A stretch of DNA of 5,418 nt from an uncultured Clostridia bacterium (GCA_946184215.1 CAMHER010000137.1:1-5418); one strand, 5' to 3'. Positions 1 to 5,418 are shown, counted from the first letter of the stretch. Translations and numbers: made by a program. The notes: a model not told the origin generated them from the letters alone.

Positions 1-184
1 GCGCCTCCAGGATCATGGCGTAGTAGCCCTTGCCCGCGATGTAGTACGGGAAGCAGAGCGAGTACGAACCGACGGAGGTGCTGCCGTCCTCAGCCAGCGT
101 CGAGAGCATGACGGTGGGCATGGGGATGTAGGAGCTGGTCTGGTAGAAGTTGTCTACGATGCGGAGATCTTTGAAGCTGCTCAT
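1..184 (-). CDS. Flavin-reductase-like protein, N-terminal fragment (cut by window edge)
   Basis: The first 61 codons are visible; the gene runs off the left edge. The protein begins MSSFKDLRIVDNFYQ and continues with a stretch containing PMPTVMLSTLAEDG, then VGSYSLCFPYYIAG and YYAMILEA. This layout (a Pro followed by a beta-strand ending in a DG turn, then a S-rich FMN-binding-like strand and a hydrophobic strand) resembles the start of the flavin-reductase-like, split-barrel FMN-binding fold. Members of that fold reduce free flavin with NAD(P)H or act as flavoredoxins. The start is supported by a GAGGA ribosome site about 8 bases upstream and by a consensus promoter further up. The cysteine in SLCFPYY is of unknown role. 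The family call rests on memory of similar clostridial proteins and on a partial sequence, so another split-barrel flavoprotein is possible. Confidence 0.6.
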   Translation of the reverse strand, partial: MSSFKDLRIVDNFYQTSSYIPMPTVMLSTLAEDGSTSVGSYSLCFPYYIAGKGYYAMILEA

Positions 185-240
185 GGGGTTTCCTCACTTT
201 CCTGTTGTGTACTTTGCATAGTTTTTCCCCTTGGGGTGAT

Positions 241-251
241 CGCAATTTGCG
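241..251. promoter_or_regulatory. Operator-like palindrome at the start site of the flavin-reductase-like promoter
   Basis: CGCAATTTGCG is a palindrome with two 5-bp arms (CGCAA/TTGCG) around one central base. It covers the predicted +1 to +11 of the minus-strand promoter, where a repressor would block transcription. A second small symmetric sequence, CCCCTTGGGG, lies just downstream at 227-236. No regulator is encoded in the window, and an 11-bp palindrome can occur by chance. Confidence 0.35.
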
Positions 252-257
252 TGAAAT

Positions 258-286
258 ATTATATTCCTTCTGCCAAGGCTTGTCAA
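258..286 (-). promoter_or_regulatory. Sigma-A promoter of the flavin-reductase-like gene
   Basis: On the minus strand a perfect TTGACA (-35, at 286-281) and a perfect TATAAT (-10, at 263-258) are separated by exactly 17 bp. Transcription would start near base 251, giving an untranslated leader of about 66 bases before the ATG at 184. Both hexamers match the housekeeping consensus fully, so a strong promoter that needs external repression is plausible. Confidence 0.85.
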
Positions 287-317
287 TCAGACGCGGCCGC
301 CGCGCAGGCGGGAGCAC

Positions 318-346
318 TTTACAGCTGCAGCCGGTTTTGTTATAAT
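318..346 (+). promoter_or_regulatory. Sigma-A promoter of the aldo/keto reductase gene
   Basis: TTTACA (318-323) and TATAAT (341-346) are separated by 17 bp, and the -10 is preceded by TG in the extended form TGTTATAAT. Transcription would start near 353, leaving a leader of about 20 bases that is little more than the ribosome site. The -35 box lies only 31 bp from the -35 box of the divergent promoter, with a GC-rich stretch including GCGGCCGC between them, so the two could share control. Confidence 0.85.
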
Positions 347-372
347 CAAGAAAAAAGAGAGGGGATCATCGC

Positions 373-1401
373 ATGAAAAAAATACCGCTCGGCTCGACCG
401 GACTTACCGTCACCAAGACCGCGATGGGCTGTCTGCCCGTGCAGCGCTGCGACATGGATTACGGCGTAAAGCTGATCCGCGCGGCCTACGAGGGCGGCAT
501 CCGCTATTTCGACACAGCCAACGCCTATACCGACAGCGAGGAAAAGCTCGGTCTCGCGCTGGAAGACGTGCGCGATCAGGTCGTGATCTCGACCAAGAGC
601 CAGGCGCGCGACAAGGCAGGCGTGCTGGCGCATATTGAAAACAGCCTGAAGATGCTGCGCACCGACCACATCGACCTCTTCCAGTTCCACAACGTTCCCG
701 AAATGCCCGATCCGAATGACCCGGACGGTGCCTTTGCCGGCGCACTGGAGGCCAAGAGCCGCGGTTGGATCGACCACATCGGCGTGACGACGCACCGCGT
801 GGGCGTGGCGGAGGAATGCATCGAATCCGGCCTCTTTGAAACGCTGCAGTTCCCCTTCAGCTATATCTCGTCCGAGCGCGACCTTGCCCTTGCCGGCAAG
901 TGCAGGGAAAAGGGCATGGGCTACATCGCGATGAAGGGGCTCGCGGGCGGGCTTCTTTCCAATCCCCGCGCCTGCCACGCCTTCATGAAGGGCTATGACA
1001 ACGTGGTGCCCATCTGGGGCATCCAGAAGCTGGAGGAGCTCGAGCAGTGGCTTGCCGTGGCCGAGGAGGACCCGGACATGGACGAGGAGCTTGCCGCAGT
1101 GATCAAGCATGACCGTCAGGAGCTCGCGGGCGGCTTCTGCCGCAGCTGCGGCTACTGCATGCCCTGCCCGGTGGGGATCGAGATCCGCAACTGTGCGCGC
1201 ATGAACATGCTGCTGCGCCGCTCCCCCTGGCAGCAGTACATGACGGAGGAGTGGCAGGCGAAGATGAACAAGATCGAGGACTGTCTCGGCTGCCGCCGCT
1301 GCGCCTCGCGCTGCCCCTATCAGCTCGACACGCCCAATCTCTTGAAGTACATGCTCAAGGACTACCGCGAATTTTACGAGGCGCACAAGGATCAGCTCTG
1401 A
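373..1401 (+). CDS. Aldo/keto reductase with C-terminal 2x[4Fe-4S] ferredoxin-like domain
   Basis: This 342-residue cytoplasmic oxidoreductase has a TIM-barrel aldo/keto reductase domain (about residues 1-235) fused to an iron-sulfur domain (about 250-325). The usual catalytic tetrad is present: Asp47 and Tyr52 in YFDTANAY, Lys75 in ISTK, and His106 in FQFHN. The tail has two CxxCxxCxxxCP-like groups: Cys256, 259, 262 and 265 (FCRSCGYCMPCPVG), then Cys304, 307, 310 and 314 (CLGCRRCASRCP). This arrangement normally holds two 4Fe-4S clusters with the fourth cysteines swapped. The family is known as 4Fe-4S-containing aldo/keto reductases; the substrate is not deducible. The clusters suggest electron exchange with ferredoxin or flavin and an anaerobic lifestyle. 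The start at 373 has an AGAGGGG ribosome site 8 bases upstream. The gene appears monocistronic, with its own promoter and a terminator-like repeat downstream, and it is divergent from the flavin-reductase-like gene. Confidence 0.95.
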   Translation: MKKIPLGSTGLTVTKTAMGCLPVQRCDMDYGVKLIRAAYEGGIRYFDTANAYTDSEEKLGLALEDVRDQVVISTKSQARDKAGVLAHIENSLKMLRTDHIDLFQFHNVPEMPDPNDPDGAFAGALEAKSRGWIDHIGVTTHRVGVAEECIESGLFETLQFPFSYISSERDLALAGKCREKGMGYIAMKGLAGGLLSNPRACHAFMKGYDNVVPIWGIQKLEELEQWLAVAEEDPDMDEELAAVIKHDRQELAGGFCRSCGYCMPCPVGIEIRNCARMNMLLRRSPWQQYMTEEWQAKMNKIEDCLGCRRCASRCPYQLDTPNLLKYMLKDYREFYEAHKDQL

Positions 1402-1427
1402 TGCGTCTGGCGCTGTTCGCTTCACGG

Positions 1428-1541
1428 CTTCCCCTTGAGGGGAAGCTCCGCGAAGCGGTGATGAGGTGTTTTCACGGCCTTCTGCTCTCCACCTCATCCG
1501 CCCCAGTGTGCGCACTGGGGCACCTTCCCCTCAAGGGGAAG
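1428..1541. repeat. Nested palindromic repeat element (Oscillospiraceae type)
   Basis: The element consists of two mirrored halves. Left half: the palindrome CTTCCCCTTGAGGGGAAG (1428-1445), a small hairpin CCGC-GAA-GCGG (1448-1458), then GATGAGGTG (1460-1468). Right half: CACCTCATC (1490-1498), a hairpin with 9-bp arms GCCCCAGTG/CACTGGGGC and a TGCG loop (1500-1521), then CTTCCCCTCAAGGGGAAG (1524-1541). The outer 18-mers are exact reverse complements, as are the inner 9-mers, while the hairpins between them differ in sequence. About 21 bp separates the halves. I recall this outer motif with GATGAGGTG as a dispersed repeat of Faecalibacterium-like genomes; no copy number can be given from one window. 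It encodes nothing apparent. Confidence 0.8.
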
Positions 1542-1548
1542 GCTTTTT
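1523..1548 (+). terminator. Intrinsic terminator of the aldo/keto reductase gene, formed by the repeat's right arm
   Basis: An 8-bp stem CCTTCCCC/GGGGAAGG with a TCAA loop (1523-1542) is followed by CTTTTT (1543-1548). It lies about 120 bases after the stop codon and uses the outer arm of the palindromic element as its stem. The left arm at 1428-1445 can form a similar hairpin but lacks a T-run on this strand. Confidence 0.7.
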
Positions 1549-1604
1549 CTCCGGGCTTATCACTTCAGTCCTTTTGAACCAATCGTCCAACGACAGGTTC
1601 TCCT

Positions 1605-1650
1605 AAATAAAAACCAAGGCGCGGGGAGCGATCAGCTCCCCGCGTCGTGG
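1605..1650 (-). terminator. Minus-strand intrinsic terminator, likely for the lipoprotein gene
   Basis: On the minus strand the exact 10-bp stem CGCGGGGAGC/GCTCCCCGCG (1644-1635 with 1629-1620) has a 5-base loop. It extends with two mismatches to CCA/TGG, and is followed at once by TTTTTATTT (1613-1605). On the plus strand no T-run follows, so it is read from the right. The only leftward gene upstream is the lipoprotein, whose stop codon lies about 110 bases away across the tandem repeats. Confidence 0.75.
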
Positions 1651-1664
1651 CTGTGTGATTCAAT

Positions 1665-1754
1665 TGCTGTTTTCTTCATGGGACGGGGAACCGTCCCATG
1701 TTCCACATTTGCTGTTTTCGTCGTGGGACAGAGAACCGTCCCCTGTCCCACTTC
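1665..1754. repeat. Two tandem 45-bp units carrying GGGAC/GTCCC hairpins
   Basis: Units 1665-1709 and 1710-1754 both begin TGCTGTTTTC and contain GAACCGTCCC; they differ at about eight positions. Each has a hairpin. Unit 1 forms a perfect 10-bp stem CATGGGACGG/CCGTCCCATG with a GGAA loop (1677-1700). Unit 2 forms a 9-bp stem GTGGGACAG/CTGTCCCAC (1723-1731 and 1743-1751) around an 11-base interior. The 45-bp period equals 15 codons, which creates repetitive reading frames on both strands (for example FSSWDGEPS/FSSWDREPS) that I regard as spurious. The unit lies directly after the lipoprotein stop codon and resembles dispersed REP-type palindromes seen in clostridial genomes. Confidence 0.75.
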
Positions 1755-1759
1755 CATTC

Positions 1760-2278
1760 TTACCCACCGCTTTCTTCTGTTCCAACAGTATACCAATAGT
1801 CTTGCTTATAGAAAGCTTTCGACTCTCTCCCAATATAGGCACAAGCAAAACAACCGATTTCTGTTTTCTCGTCTGTCGGTGCAAAAATATGAAGGAAAAA
1901 AAAGGTTGATCCCTGCTCGTCTTGTATCTTATTTGTATTGTCGTTCCTACTTAAAACCAGAACAATATAGTTGTCGTCCACTCCGTTTCCTTTAAAAATC
2001 GTCGCAAAACCCGGTCCGAGAAATTCCTTTAATATAACGTGGCAGTTGATAGGAACAAACCCTTCGCTAGTATCTTTTAAAACATCAAAATCAACTTTGC
2101 TTGGCGACTCTTCGTACATGATGAATACTGAATTCTCTCCGTGTACTATTTGATAGTTTTCATATCCTTGAGCCTGACAATAATTCTCTGGAGAGCTATA
2201 CATAACCGAATTCATGCATGCAGAAAGAGAAAAAAGGATACCGAATAGAATTATTATAGAGATAAAATGCTTCTTCAT
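1760..2278 (-). CDS. Putative lipoprotein of unknown function, AT-rich
   Basis: The 172-residue protein has a typical lipoprotein signal: positive MKKH, a hydrophobic stretch (residues 5-18) and the lipobox LSAC, with Cys21 as the lipid-modified first residue of the mature protein. It should sit on the outer face of the cytoplasmic membrane. The mature part has four further cysteines (34, 79, 143 and 146, the last two in CFAC) and no domain I recognise. The start at 2278 follows a GGTGGTGA sequence that can act as a ribosome site; no convincing promoter is seen. Base composition is unlike the neighbours: hand counts of two 60-base rows give 22 and 17 G+C, against 39 in a row of kup. Inverted repeat copies flank the gene at 1723-1751 and 2405-2433, suggesting acquisition. 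Function is unknown, but the signal and intact frame support a real gene. Confidence 0.8.
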   Translation of the reverse strand: MKKHFISIIILFGILFSLSACMNSVMYSSPENYCQAQGYENYQIVHGENSVFIMYEESPSKVDFDVLKDTSEGFVPINCHVILKEFLGPGFATIFKGNGVDDNYIVLVLSRNDNTNKIQDEQGSTFFFLHIFAPTDEKTEIGCFACAYIGRESKAFYKQDYWYTVGTEESGG

Positions 2279-2404
2279 CTTTAATCACCACCAGGCTTTG
2301 TTTTGACAAATCAATATGAAGGTTGGAAAACAACAGGGTTTCCGGTTTGAACAAGCTCATATATTAACAAGGCAACAATGGGATTAACAGAAACATTATG
2401 GGAC

Positions 2405-2433
2405 GTGGGACAGGGGACGGTTCCTTGTCCCAC
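2405..2433 (+). repeat. Third GGGACGG-type hairpin, inverted relative to the copy at 1723-1751
   Basis: The stem is GTGGGACA/TGTCCCAC (2405-2412 with 2426-2433), with further pairing possible inside. Read on the plus strand, these 29 bases match the minus strand of 1723-1751 at 27 of 29 positions, the two differences being adjacent. It is preceded by an extra ATGGGAC at 2398-2404, a partial second copy. Together with the left copy it forms terminal-inverted-repeat-like ends around the lipoprotein gene. Confidence 0.75.
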
Positions 2434-2499
2434 CGTTCTTGGCTTATCCGCTACATCTTGCGACTGTCGTTTTCAGCGCGCCGGTCATTCGCGCCGCAT

Positions 2500-2653
2500 G
2501 GCGTACTGGGACTCCGTTCTCAAGCAGCTTGGCAAGGACTTCTTTCTGCCGTTTCGCTGCGAGCCCCTGCACAATGGTACAGAAGACAGTTCCTTGTGTT
2601 CTCCCGAATTGCTGTGAGAACACGGGGCTTTTCCAGTCCCGGCTGTCTTTTTT
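2500..2653 (+). ncRNA. ssrS: Candidate 6S RNA (rod-shaped RNA with central bubble)
   Basis: The folded strand forms a long imperfect rod. The closing stem pairs 2506-2513 with 2635-2642, then 2514-2515 with 2624-2625 and 2516-2521 (GTTCTC) with 2616-2621 (GAGAAC). A large bubble follows (2522-2532 against 2597-2615). The upper stem pairs CAAGGA (2533-2538) with TCCTTG (2591-2596), then 2539-2540 with 2588-2589, 2543-2548 with 2580-2585 and CC with GG, closing a loop of about 25 bases. A T-run (2648-2653) ends it on the plus strand only. The 3' side of the bubble can instead form GTGTTCTC/GAGAACAC (2596-2603 with 2616-2623), excluding the lower stem. Closing stem, bubble and alternative 3' hairpin are the hallmarks of 6S RNA, which binds housekeeping RNA polymerase. 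The 5' end is approximate and no good promoter is visible upstream. Another structured RNA, or a decayed copy, cannot be excluded. Confidence 0.6.
2583..2653 (+). terminator. Possible terminator fold at the 3' end of the 6S-like RNA
   Basis: The closing stem AGTCCCGG strand ends just before CTGTCTTTTTT (2643-2653). An alternative 7-bp outer stem AAGACAG/CTGTCTT (2583-2589 with 2643-2649) also leads straight into the T-run and encloses the GTGTTCTC/GAGAACAC hairpin. Either fold would end a plus-strand transcript here. The T-run overlaps the stop codon of the converging carbonic anhydrase gene. Confidence 0.5.
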
Positions 2654-3186
2654 CAGTCAACAAATCTCACCGAGCCGTCCAGCACGTCGTACACCGCGCC
2701 CCGGACCGAGACATTTTCGATCTCCGGATGCCCGGCAAACTCATGCCGGATGCGCCCGACCGCGTGCAGGACGTTTTTCTCGCAGGCGCGCAGCGGGTCG
2801 CGCTCTTCGCCGATGGCGGCGGCGATCTCGTCGGTGATATAGCGGATGAAGCCGTCGCTCTCGCCGTGCAGCGCCGCGCCCACCGCGCCGCAGCGCGTAT
2901 GCCCCAGCACGACCACAAGCGGGCAGCCGAGGTGCGCCGCGGCATACTCGATGCTGCCGAGCTGGTGGTTGTCGAGCACGTTGCCCGCCACGCGGATCAC
3001 GAACAGCTCGCCCAAGACGGCGTCAAAAATCTCCTCCGGGATCACGCGCGCGTCCGAGCAGGCGATCACGATCGCCCGGGGGTGCTGGCCGTGGACGGCC
3101 GTCCGCTCGCGCAGGGCGGCGTCGGAGCTCTCGCGGTAACGGCGGTTGCCCGCAAGGAGGCGCTCGATCCTCTCGTCGGTTTCCAT
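2653..3186 (-). CDS. Beta-class carbonic anhydrase
   Basis: The 177-residue zinc enzyme interconverts CO2 and bicarbonate in the cytoplasm. The family's metal and dyad residues are visible: Cys43, Asp45 and Arg47 in ACSDARV, and His96 and Cys99 in GHTRCGAV. RVAGN (65-69) and the GSIEYA segment (77-82) also fit the family. Position 46 is Ala where most relatives have Ser (CSDSR); this is a mild variation outside the metal ligands. At 177 residues it belongs to the short beta-carbonic anhydrases and lacks a signal peptide. The start at 3186 has AGGAG 10 bases upstream and a clear promoter behind it. Its stop codon overlaps the T-run of the plus-strand 6S-like RNA, so the two converge; no minus-strand terminator is obvious. 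It is divergent from the kup gene, and a shared role in pH and ion balance is possible but inferred only from position. Confidence 0.95.
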   Translation of the reverse strand: METDERIERLLAGNRRYRESSDAALRERTAVHGQHPRAIVIACSDARVIPEEIFDAVLGELFVIRVAGNVLDNHQLGSIEYAAAHLGCPLVVVLGHTRCGAVGAALHGESDGFIRYITDEIAAAIGEERDPLRACEKNVLHAVGRIRHEFAGHPEIENVSVRGAVYDVLDGSVRFVD

Positions 3187-3230
3187 CTGCTTTGCTCTCC
3201 TCTTTTCGTTTTTGTGTTTTTCTTGTTTTT

Positions 3231-3259
3231 ATTATACCACGCTCTCCTCCCGTTGGGAA
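3231..3259 (-). promoter_or_regulatory. Promoter of the carbonic anhydrase gene
   Basis: On the minus strand TATAAT (3236-3231) is preceded by TG in the extended form TGGTATAAT. A weaker -35, TTCCCA (3259-3254), lies 17 bp upstream. Transcription would start near 3224, giving a leader of about 38 bases that is rich in A on the transcript. Confidence 0.75.
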
Positions 3260-3295
3260 GACGCGCCGCTTCTCCCGGAACGCGAAAAAAGGCAG

Positions 3296-3324
3296 TTTAC
3301 AGTATGCGGAAACTTTGGTAAAAT
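3296..3324 (+). promoter_or_regulatory. Promoter of the kup gene
   Basis: TTTACA (3296-3301) and TAAAAT (3319-3324) are separated by 17 bp. Transcription would start near 3331, leaving a leader of about 68 bases. I looked for a c-di-AMP (ydaO-type) riboswitch, common before potassium transporter genes, and saw none; the leader is too short for one. The -35 box is 36 bp from that of the divergent carbonic anhydrase promoter. Confidence 0.8.
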
Positions 3325-3399
3325 AAGATATTGTTGTGGAGAATGATCCCCATCTCGCTTTTATGGCAGGCTTGATTCCGACAGGGAGGATTTCCTGAT

Positions 3400-5391
3400 A
3401 TGACAGATATGAAGAAAAAACAGGGCTTTCGCTTTGGTCTGTTCCTCGTGACGATCGGCATCGTCTACGGCGACATCGGCACCTCGCCGCTGTACGTCAT
3501 GAAGTCGATCCTCGAGGGCAACGGCGGCATCGCCGCCGTGGACGAGGCGTTTATCATCGGCTCGCTCTCGCTCGTCATCTGGACGATCACGCTTTTGACC
3601 ACGATCAAATACGTGCTGATCGCCATGAAGGCGGACAACCACGGTGAGGGCGGCATCTTTTCGCTCTATTCGCTGGTCAAGGGCTATGGCAAATGGCTGA
3701 TCCTGCCGGCGATGCTCGGCGGCGCGGCGCTGCTGGCCGACGGGGTTCTGACGCCCGCCGTGACCGTGACGACGGCGGTCGAGGGTCTGCGCTCGATCGA
3801 GAGCATGGACCGCTTCCTCGGCGCGGGCCAGTGGAAGGTCGTGATCATCACGCTTTTGATCATCACGGCGCTCTTCTCGGTCCAGCACGCCGGCACCAGC
3901 CGCATCGGCAAGGCCTTTGGGCCGGTCATGCTGCTGTGGTTCAGTTTCCTCGGCGTGACGGGGCTGCTGCACATCACCGCGCTGCCCGTCGTGCTGCGCG
4001 CCTTTAACCCGATCTATGCCGTGCGCATCCTCTTCAGCCCCGCGAACAAGCTGGGCTTCATGATCCTCGGCAGCGTGTTCCTCGCCACGACGGGCGCGGA
4101 GGCGCTGTATTCCGACATGGGTCACGTCGGCAAGGAAAACATTTATTTCTCCTGGCCCTTCGTCAAGCTGTGCCTGATCCTCAACTATCTCGGCCAGGGC
4201 GCCTGGATCCTGCAGAGCCGCGGCAACGGCGCGCTCGCGGCCATCGAAGATCTCAACCCCTTCTTCCTGATGCTGCCGGAGGCGCTGCGCCCCTTTGCCG
4301 TCGTGCTCGGCGCGGCCGCCGCGATCATCGCCTCCCAGGCGCTGATCACCGGCTCCTACACGCTGGTATCCGAGGCGATCCTGCTCGACCTGCTGCCGCA
4401 CCTGGAGATCCGTTATCCCTCTGACACCAAGGGGCAGCTCTACATAGGAAAAGTCAACAATCTTCTGTGGATCGGCTGCAGTCTGGTCGTGCTCTACTTC
4501 CGTTCCGGCGCGCGCATCGAGTCAGCCTACGGTCTTGCGATCACACTCACGATGCTGATGACGACGCTGCTGATTTCCGTATACCTGCGCAGGCTGCGCC
4601 GCCAGGTCGTCCTGTCCTGGGCGGTCCTGCTGCTCTTCGGCGCGATCGAGTCGATCTTCTTCATCTCCAGCCTCGGCAAGTTCATGCACGGCGGCTACGT
4701 CACGGTCTTCCTGACGCTGATCCTGCTGGCGATCATGATCATCTGGTACCGCGGCACGCAGCTCGAGCGCCAGTATTGCACGCGTCTGAAGCTGCGCGAG
4801 CATATCCCCAGCCTCGTCGCGCTGCACCAGGATGAAGAGATTCCCCTGCTGGCTCACAACCTCGTCTATCTCGAGGGCGAGACCGACGGTGAGCTGATGG
4901 ACCGCGATATCCTCTACTCGATCCTCGACAAGGATACCAAGCGTGCGCAGGCCTACTGGTTTGTATCGGTTCACACGCTCAACGAGCCCCAAACCATGAA
5001 CTATGAGCTTGAGCGATACGGGACGGACTGCATTTTCCGCATCCGCATCAACCTGGGCTTCAAGTGCGCCCAGCGCGTCAATGTCTACCTGCGTCAGATC
5101 GTACAGGATATGCAGGAACGCGGCGAGCTGCCCGTGCAGGATAAAAAGTATTCCATCTACGGCAAGTCCACGGTCGGCAACTTCAAGTTCTGCGTGATCC
5201 ACAAGACCGTCACGACCAAGACGGAGCTGAGTGATCTCGACGAATTCATCCTCAACGCGAAATACTCGATCCGCAAGCTGGCGGGGTCGAAGGAAAAATG
5301 GTACGGATTGGACACCTCGACGCTGATCATGGAGAACGTCCCGCTGATTACCGGCGGCGGCAGCGCCGAGGGACGCATCCACAGAGCGTAG
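3400..5391 (+). CDS. kup: Kup-family potassium uptake transporter
   Basis: The 663-residue membrane protein imports K+ coupled to protons in the characterised family members. The family signatures are clear: GIVYGDIGTSPLY (20-32), NHGEGGIFSLYSL (80-92), LADGVLTPAVTVTTAVEG (112-129), GAEALYSDMGH (232-242) and QALITGSYTLVSEA (313-326). Acidic residues at positions important for transport in homologues are present as Asp25, Glu128 and Glu234. About 12 hydrophobic segments span residues 13-450, followed by a cytoplasmic C-terminal domain (about 451-663). Total length is in the normal 600-700 range, so the gene is complete. The start at 3400 is set by GGGAGGA (3384-3390) with a 9-base spacer; the next Met at 3409 would be too far from it. 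The gene has its own promoter and is followed after 12 bp by another start codon, suggesting a short operon. Confidence 0.95.
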   Translation: MTDMKKKQGFRFGLFLVTIGIVYGDIGTSPLYVMKSILEGNGGIAAVDEAFIIGSLSLVIWTITLLTTIKYVLIAMKADNHGEGGIFSLYSLVKGYGKWLILPAMLGGAALLADGVLTPAVTVTTAVEGLRSIESMDRFLGAGQWKVVIITLLIITALFSVQHAGTSRIGKAFGPVMLLWFSFLGVTGLLHITALPVVLRAFNPIYAVRILFSPANKLGFMILGSVFLATTGAEALYSDMGHVGKENIYFSWPFVKLCLILNYLGQGAWILQSRGNGALAAIEDLNPFFLMLPEALRPFAVVLGAAAAIIASQALITGSYTLVSEAILLDLLPHLEIRYPSDTKGQLYIGKVNNLLWIGCSLVVLYFRSGARIESAYGLAITLTMLMTTLLISVYLRRLRRQVVLSWAVLLLFGAIESIFFISSLGKFMHGGYVTVFLTLILLAIMIIWYRGTQLERQYCTRLKLREHIPSLVALHQDEEIPLLAHNLVYLEGETDGELMDRDILYSILDKDTKRAQAYWFVSVHTLNEPQTMNYELERYGTDCIFRIRINLGFKCAQRVNVYLRQIVQDMQERGELPVQDKKYSIYGKSTVGNFKFCVIHKTVTTKTELSDLDEFILNAKYSIRKLAGSKEKWYGLDTSTLIMENVPLITGGGSAEGRIHRA

Positions 5392-5403
5392 GGAGAACAA
5401 ACC

Positions 5404-5418
5404 ATGACAAACGAAAAA
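5404..5418 (+). CDS. Start of a downstream gene (five codons visible)
   Basis: An ATG at 5404 begins MTNEK and runs off the window. GGGAG at 5391-5395 gives a ribosome site 8 bases upstream, overlapping the last base of the kup stop codon. The 12-bp gap and absence of a terminator imply co-transcription with kup. Nothing can be said about its product. Confidence 0.5.

Noticed and set aside
346..1515. Long open frame (389 codons) on the minus strand across the aldo/keto reductase gene
   Set aside because: It is antisense to a gene with full catalytic and iron-sulfur motifs. Its composition (Ala, Val, His, Arg rich) is that expected from the opposite strand of GC-biased codons.
1665..1754. CRISPR array
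   Set aside because: There are only two units, they diverge at about eight positions, the period is 45 bp with no distinct spacers, and no cas gene is near.
1655..1995. Small plus-strand frames with 15-residue repeats (SSWDGEPS/SSWDREPS)
   Set aside because: The protein repeat is a by-product of the 45-bp DNA repeat, and the remainder is antisense to the lipoprotein gene.
2378..2617. Possible small protein of 79 residues on the plus strand
   Set aside because: It translates the GGGACGG repeat (GQGTVPCPT) and then the structured RNA, has no ribosome site and shows no family resemblance.
2398..3321. Open frame of 307 codons on the plus strand across the carbonic anhydrase gene
   Set aside because: It is antisense to an evident beta-carbonic anhydrase and starts within a palindromic repeat; the translation resembles no protein family.
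3325..3399. Riboswitch (c-di-AMP or other) in the kup leader
   Set aside because: The leader is only about 68 bases and I see no conserved core or expression-platform terminator.
3361..4401. Open frame of 346 codons antisense to the start of kup
   Set aside because: It is a shadow of the GC-rich kup coding frame, with low-complexity Asp/Arg/His content and no ribosome site.

Overview
The window fits a chromosomal segment of a GC-rich Firmicute, most likely a gut Oscillospirales/Clostridia species. The genes are GC-rich with strong AGGAGG-type ribosome sites and consensus sigma-A promoters (TTGACA/TTTACA, 17-bp spacer, TATAAT). An 18-base inverted repeat of the type I associate with Oscillospiraceae genomes lies between genes. 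The assignment comes from sequence style and is an inference.

Layout. Bases 1-184 (-) hold the 5' end of a probable flavin-reductase-like gene, divergent from an aldo/keto reductase with a C-terminal two-cluster ferredoxin-type domain (373-1401, +). The 188-bp gap between them holds two very clear back-to-back promoters. Bases 1402-1760 hold no gene. They contain a nested palindromic repeat element that doubles as the reductase terminator, a minus-strand terminator, and two 45-bp tandem repeat units carrying GGGACGG-type hairpins. An AT-rich lipoprotein gene of unknown function follows (1760-2278, -). Bases 2279-2652 hold a third GGGACGG-type hairpin in opposite orientation, then a rod-shaped structured RNA ending in a T-run that has the architecture of 6S RNA. 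A compact beta-carbonic anhydrase (2653-3186, -) is divergent from a full-length Kup-family potassium transporter (3400-5391, +), again with clear promoters in both directions. A further gene begins at 5404, 12 bp after kup, and is cut by the window end.

How the parts relate. The enzymes and transporter look like ordinary chromosomal genes. Carbonic anhydrase and Kup share a divergent control region and could both serve ion and pH balance, but nothing in the sequence proves this. The middle region (about 1420-2650) is the unusual part. A low-GC lipoprotein gene is bracketed by 29-bp palindromic sequences in inverted orientation (27/29 identical), which suggests an acquired cassette next to the 6S-like RNA.
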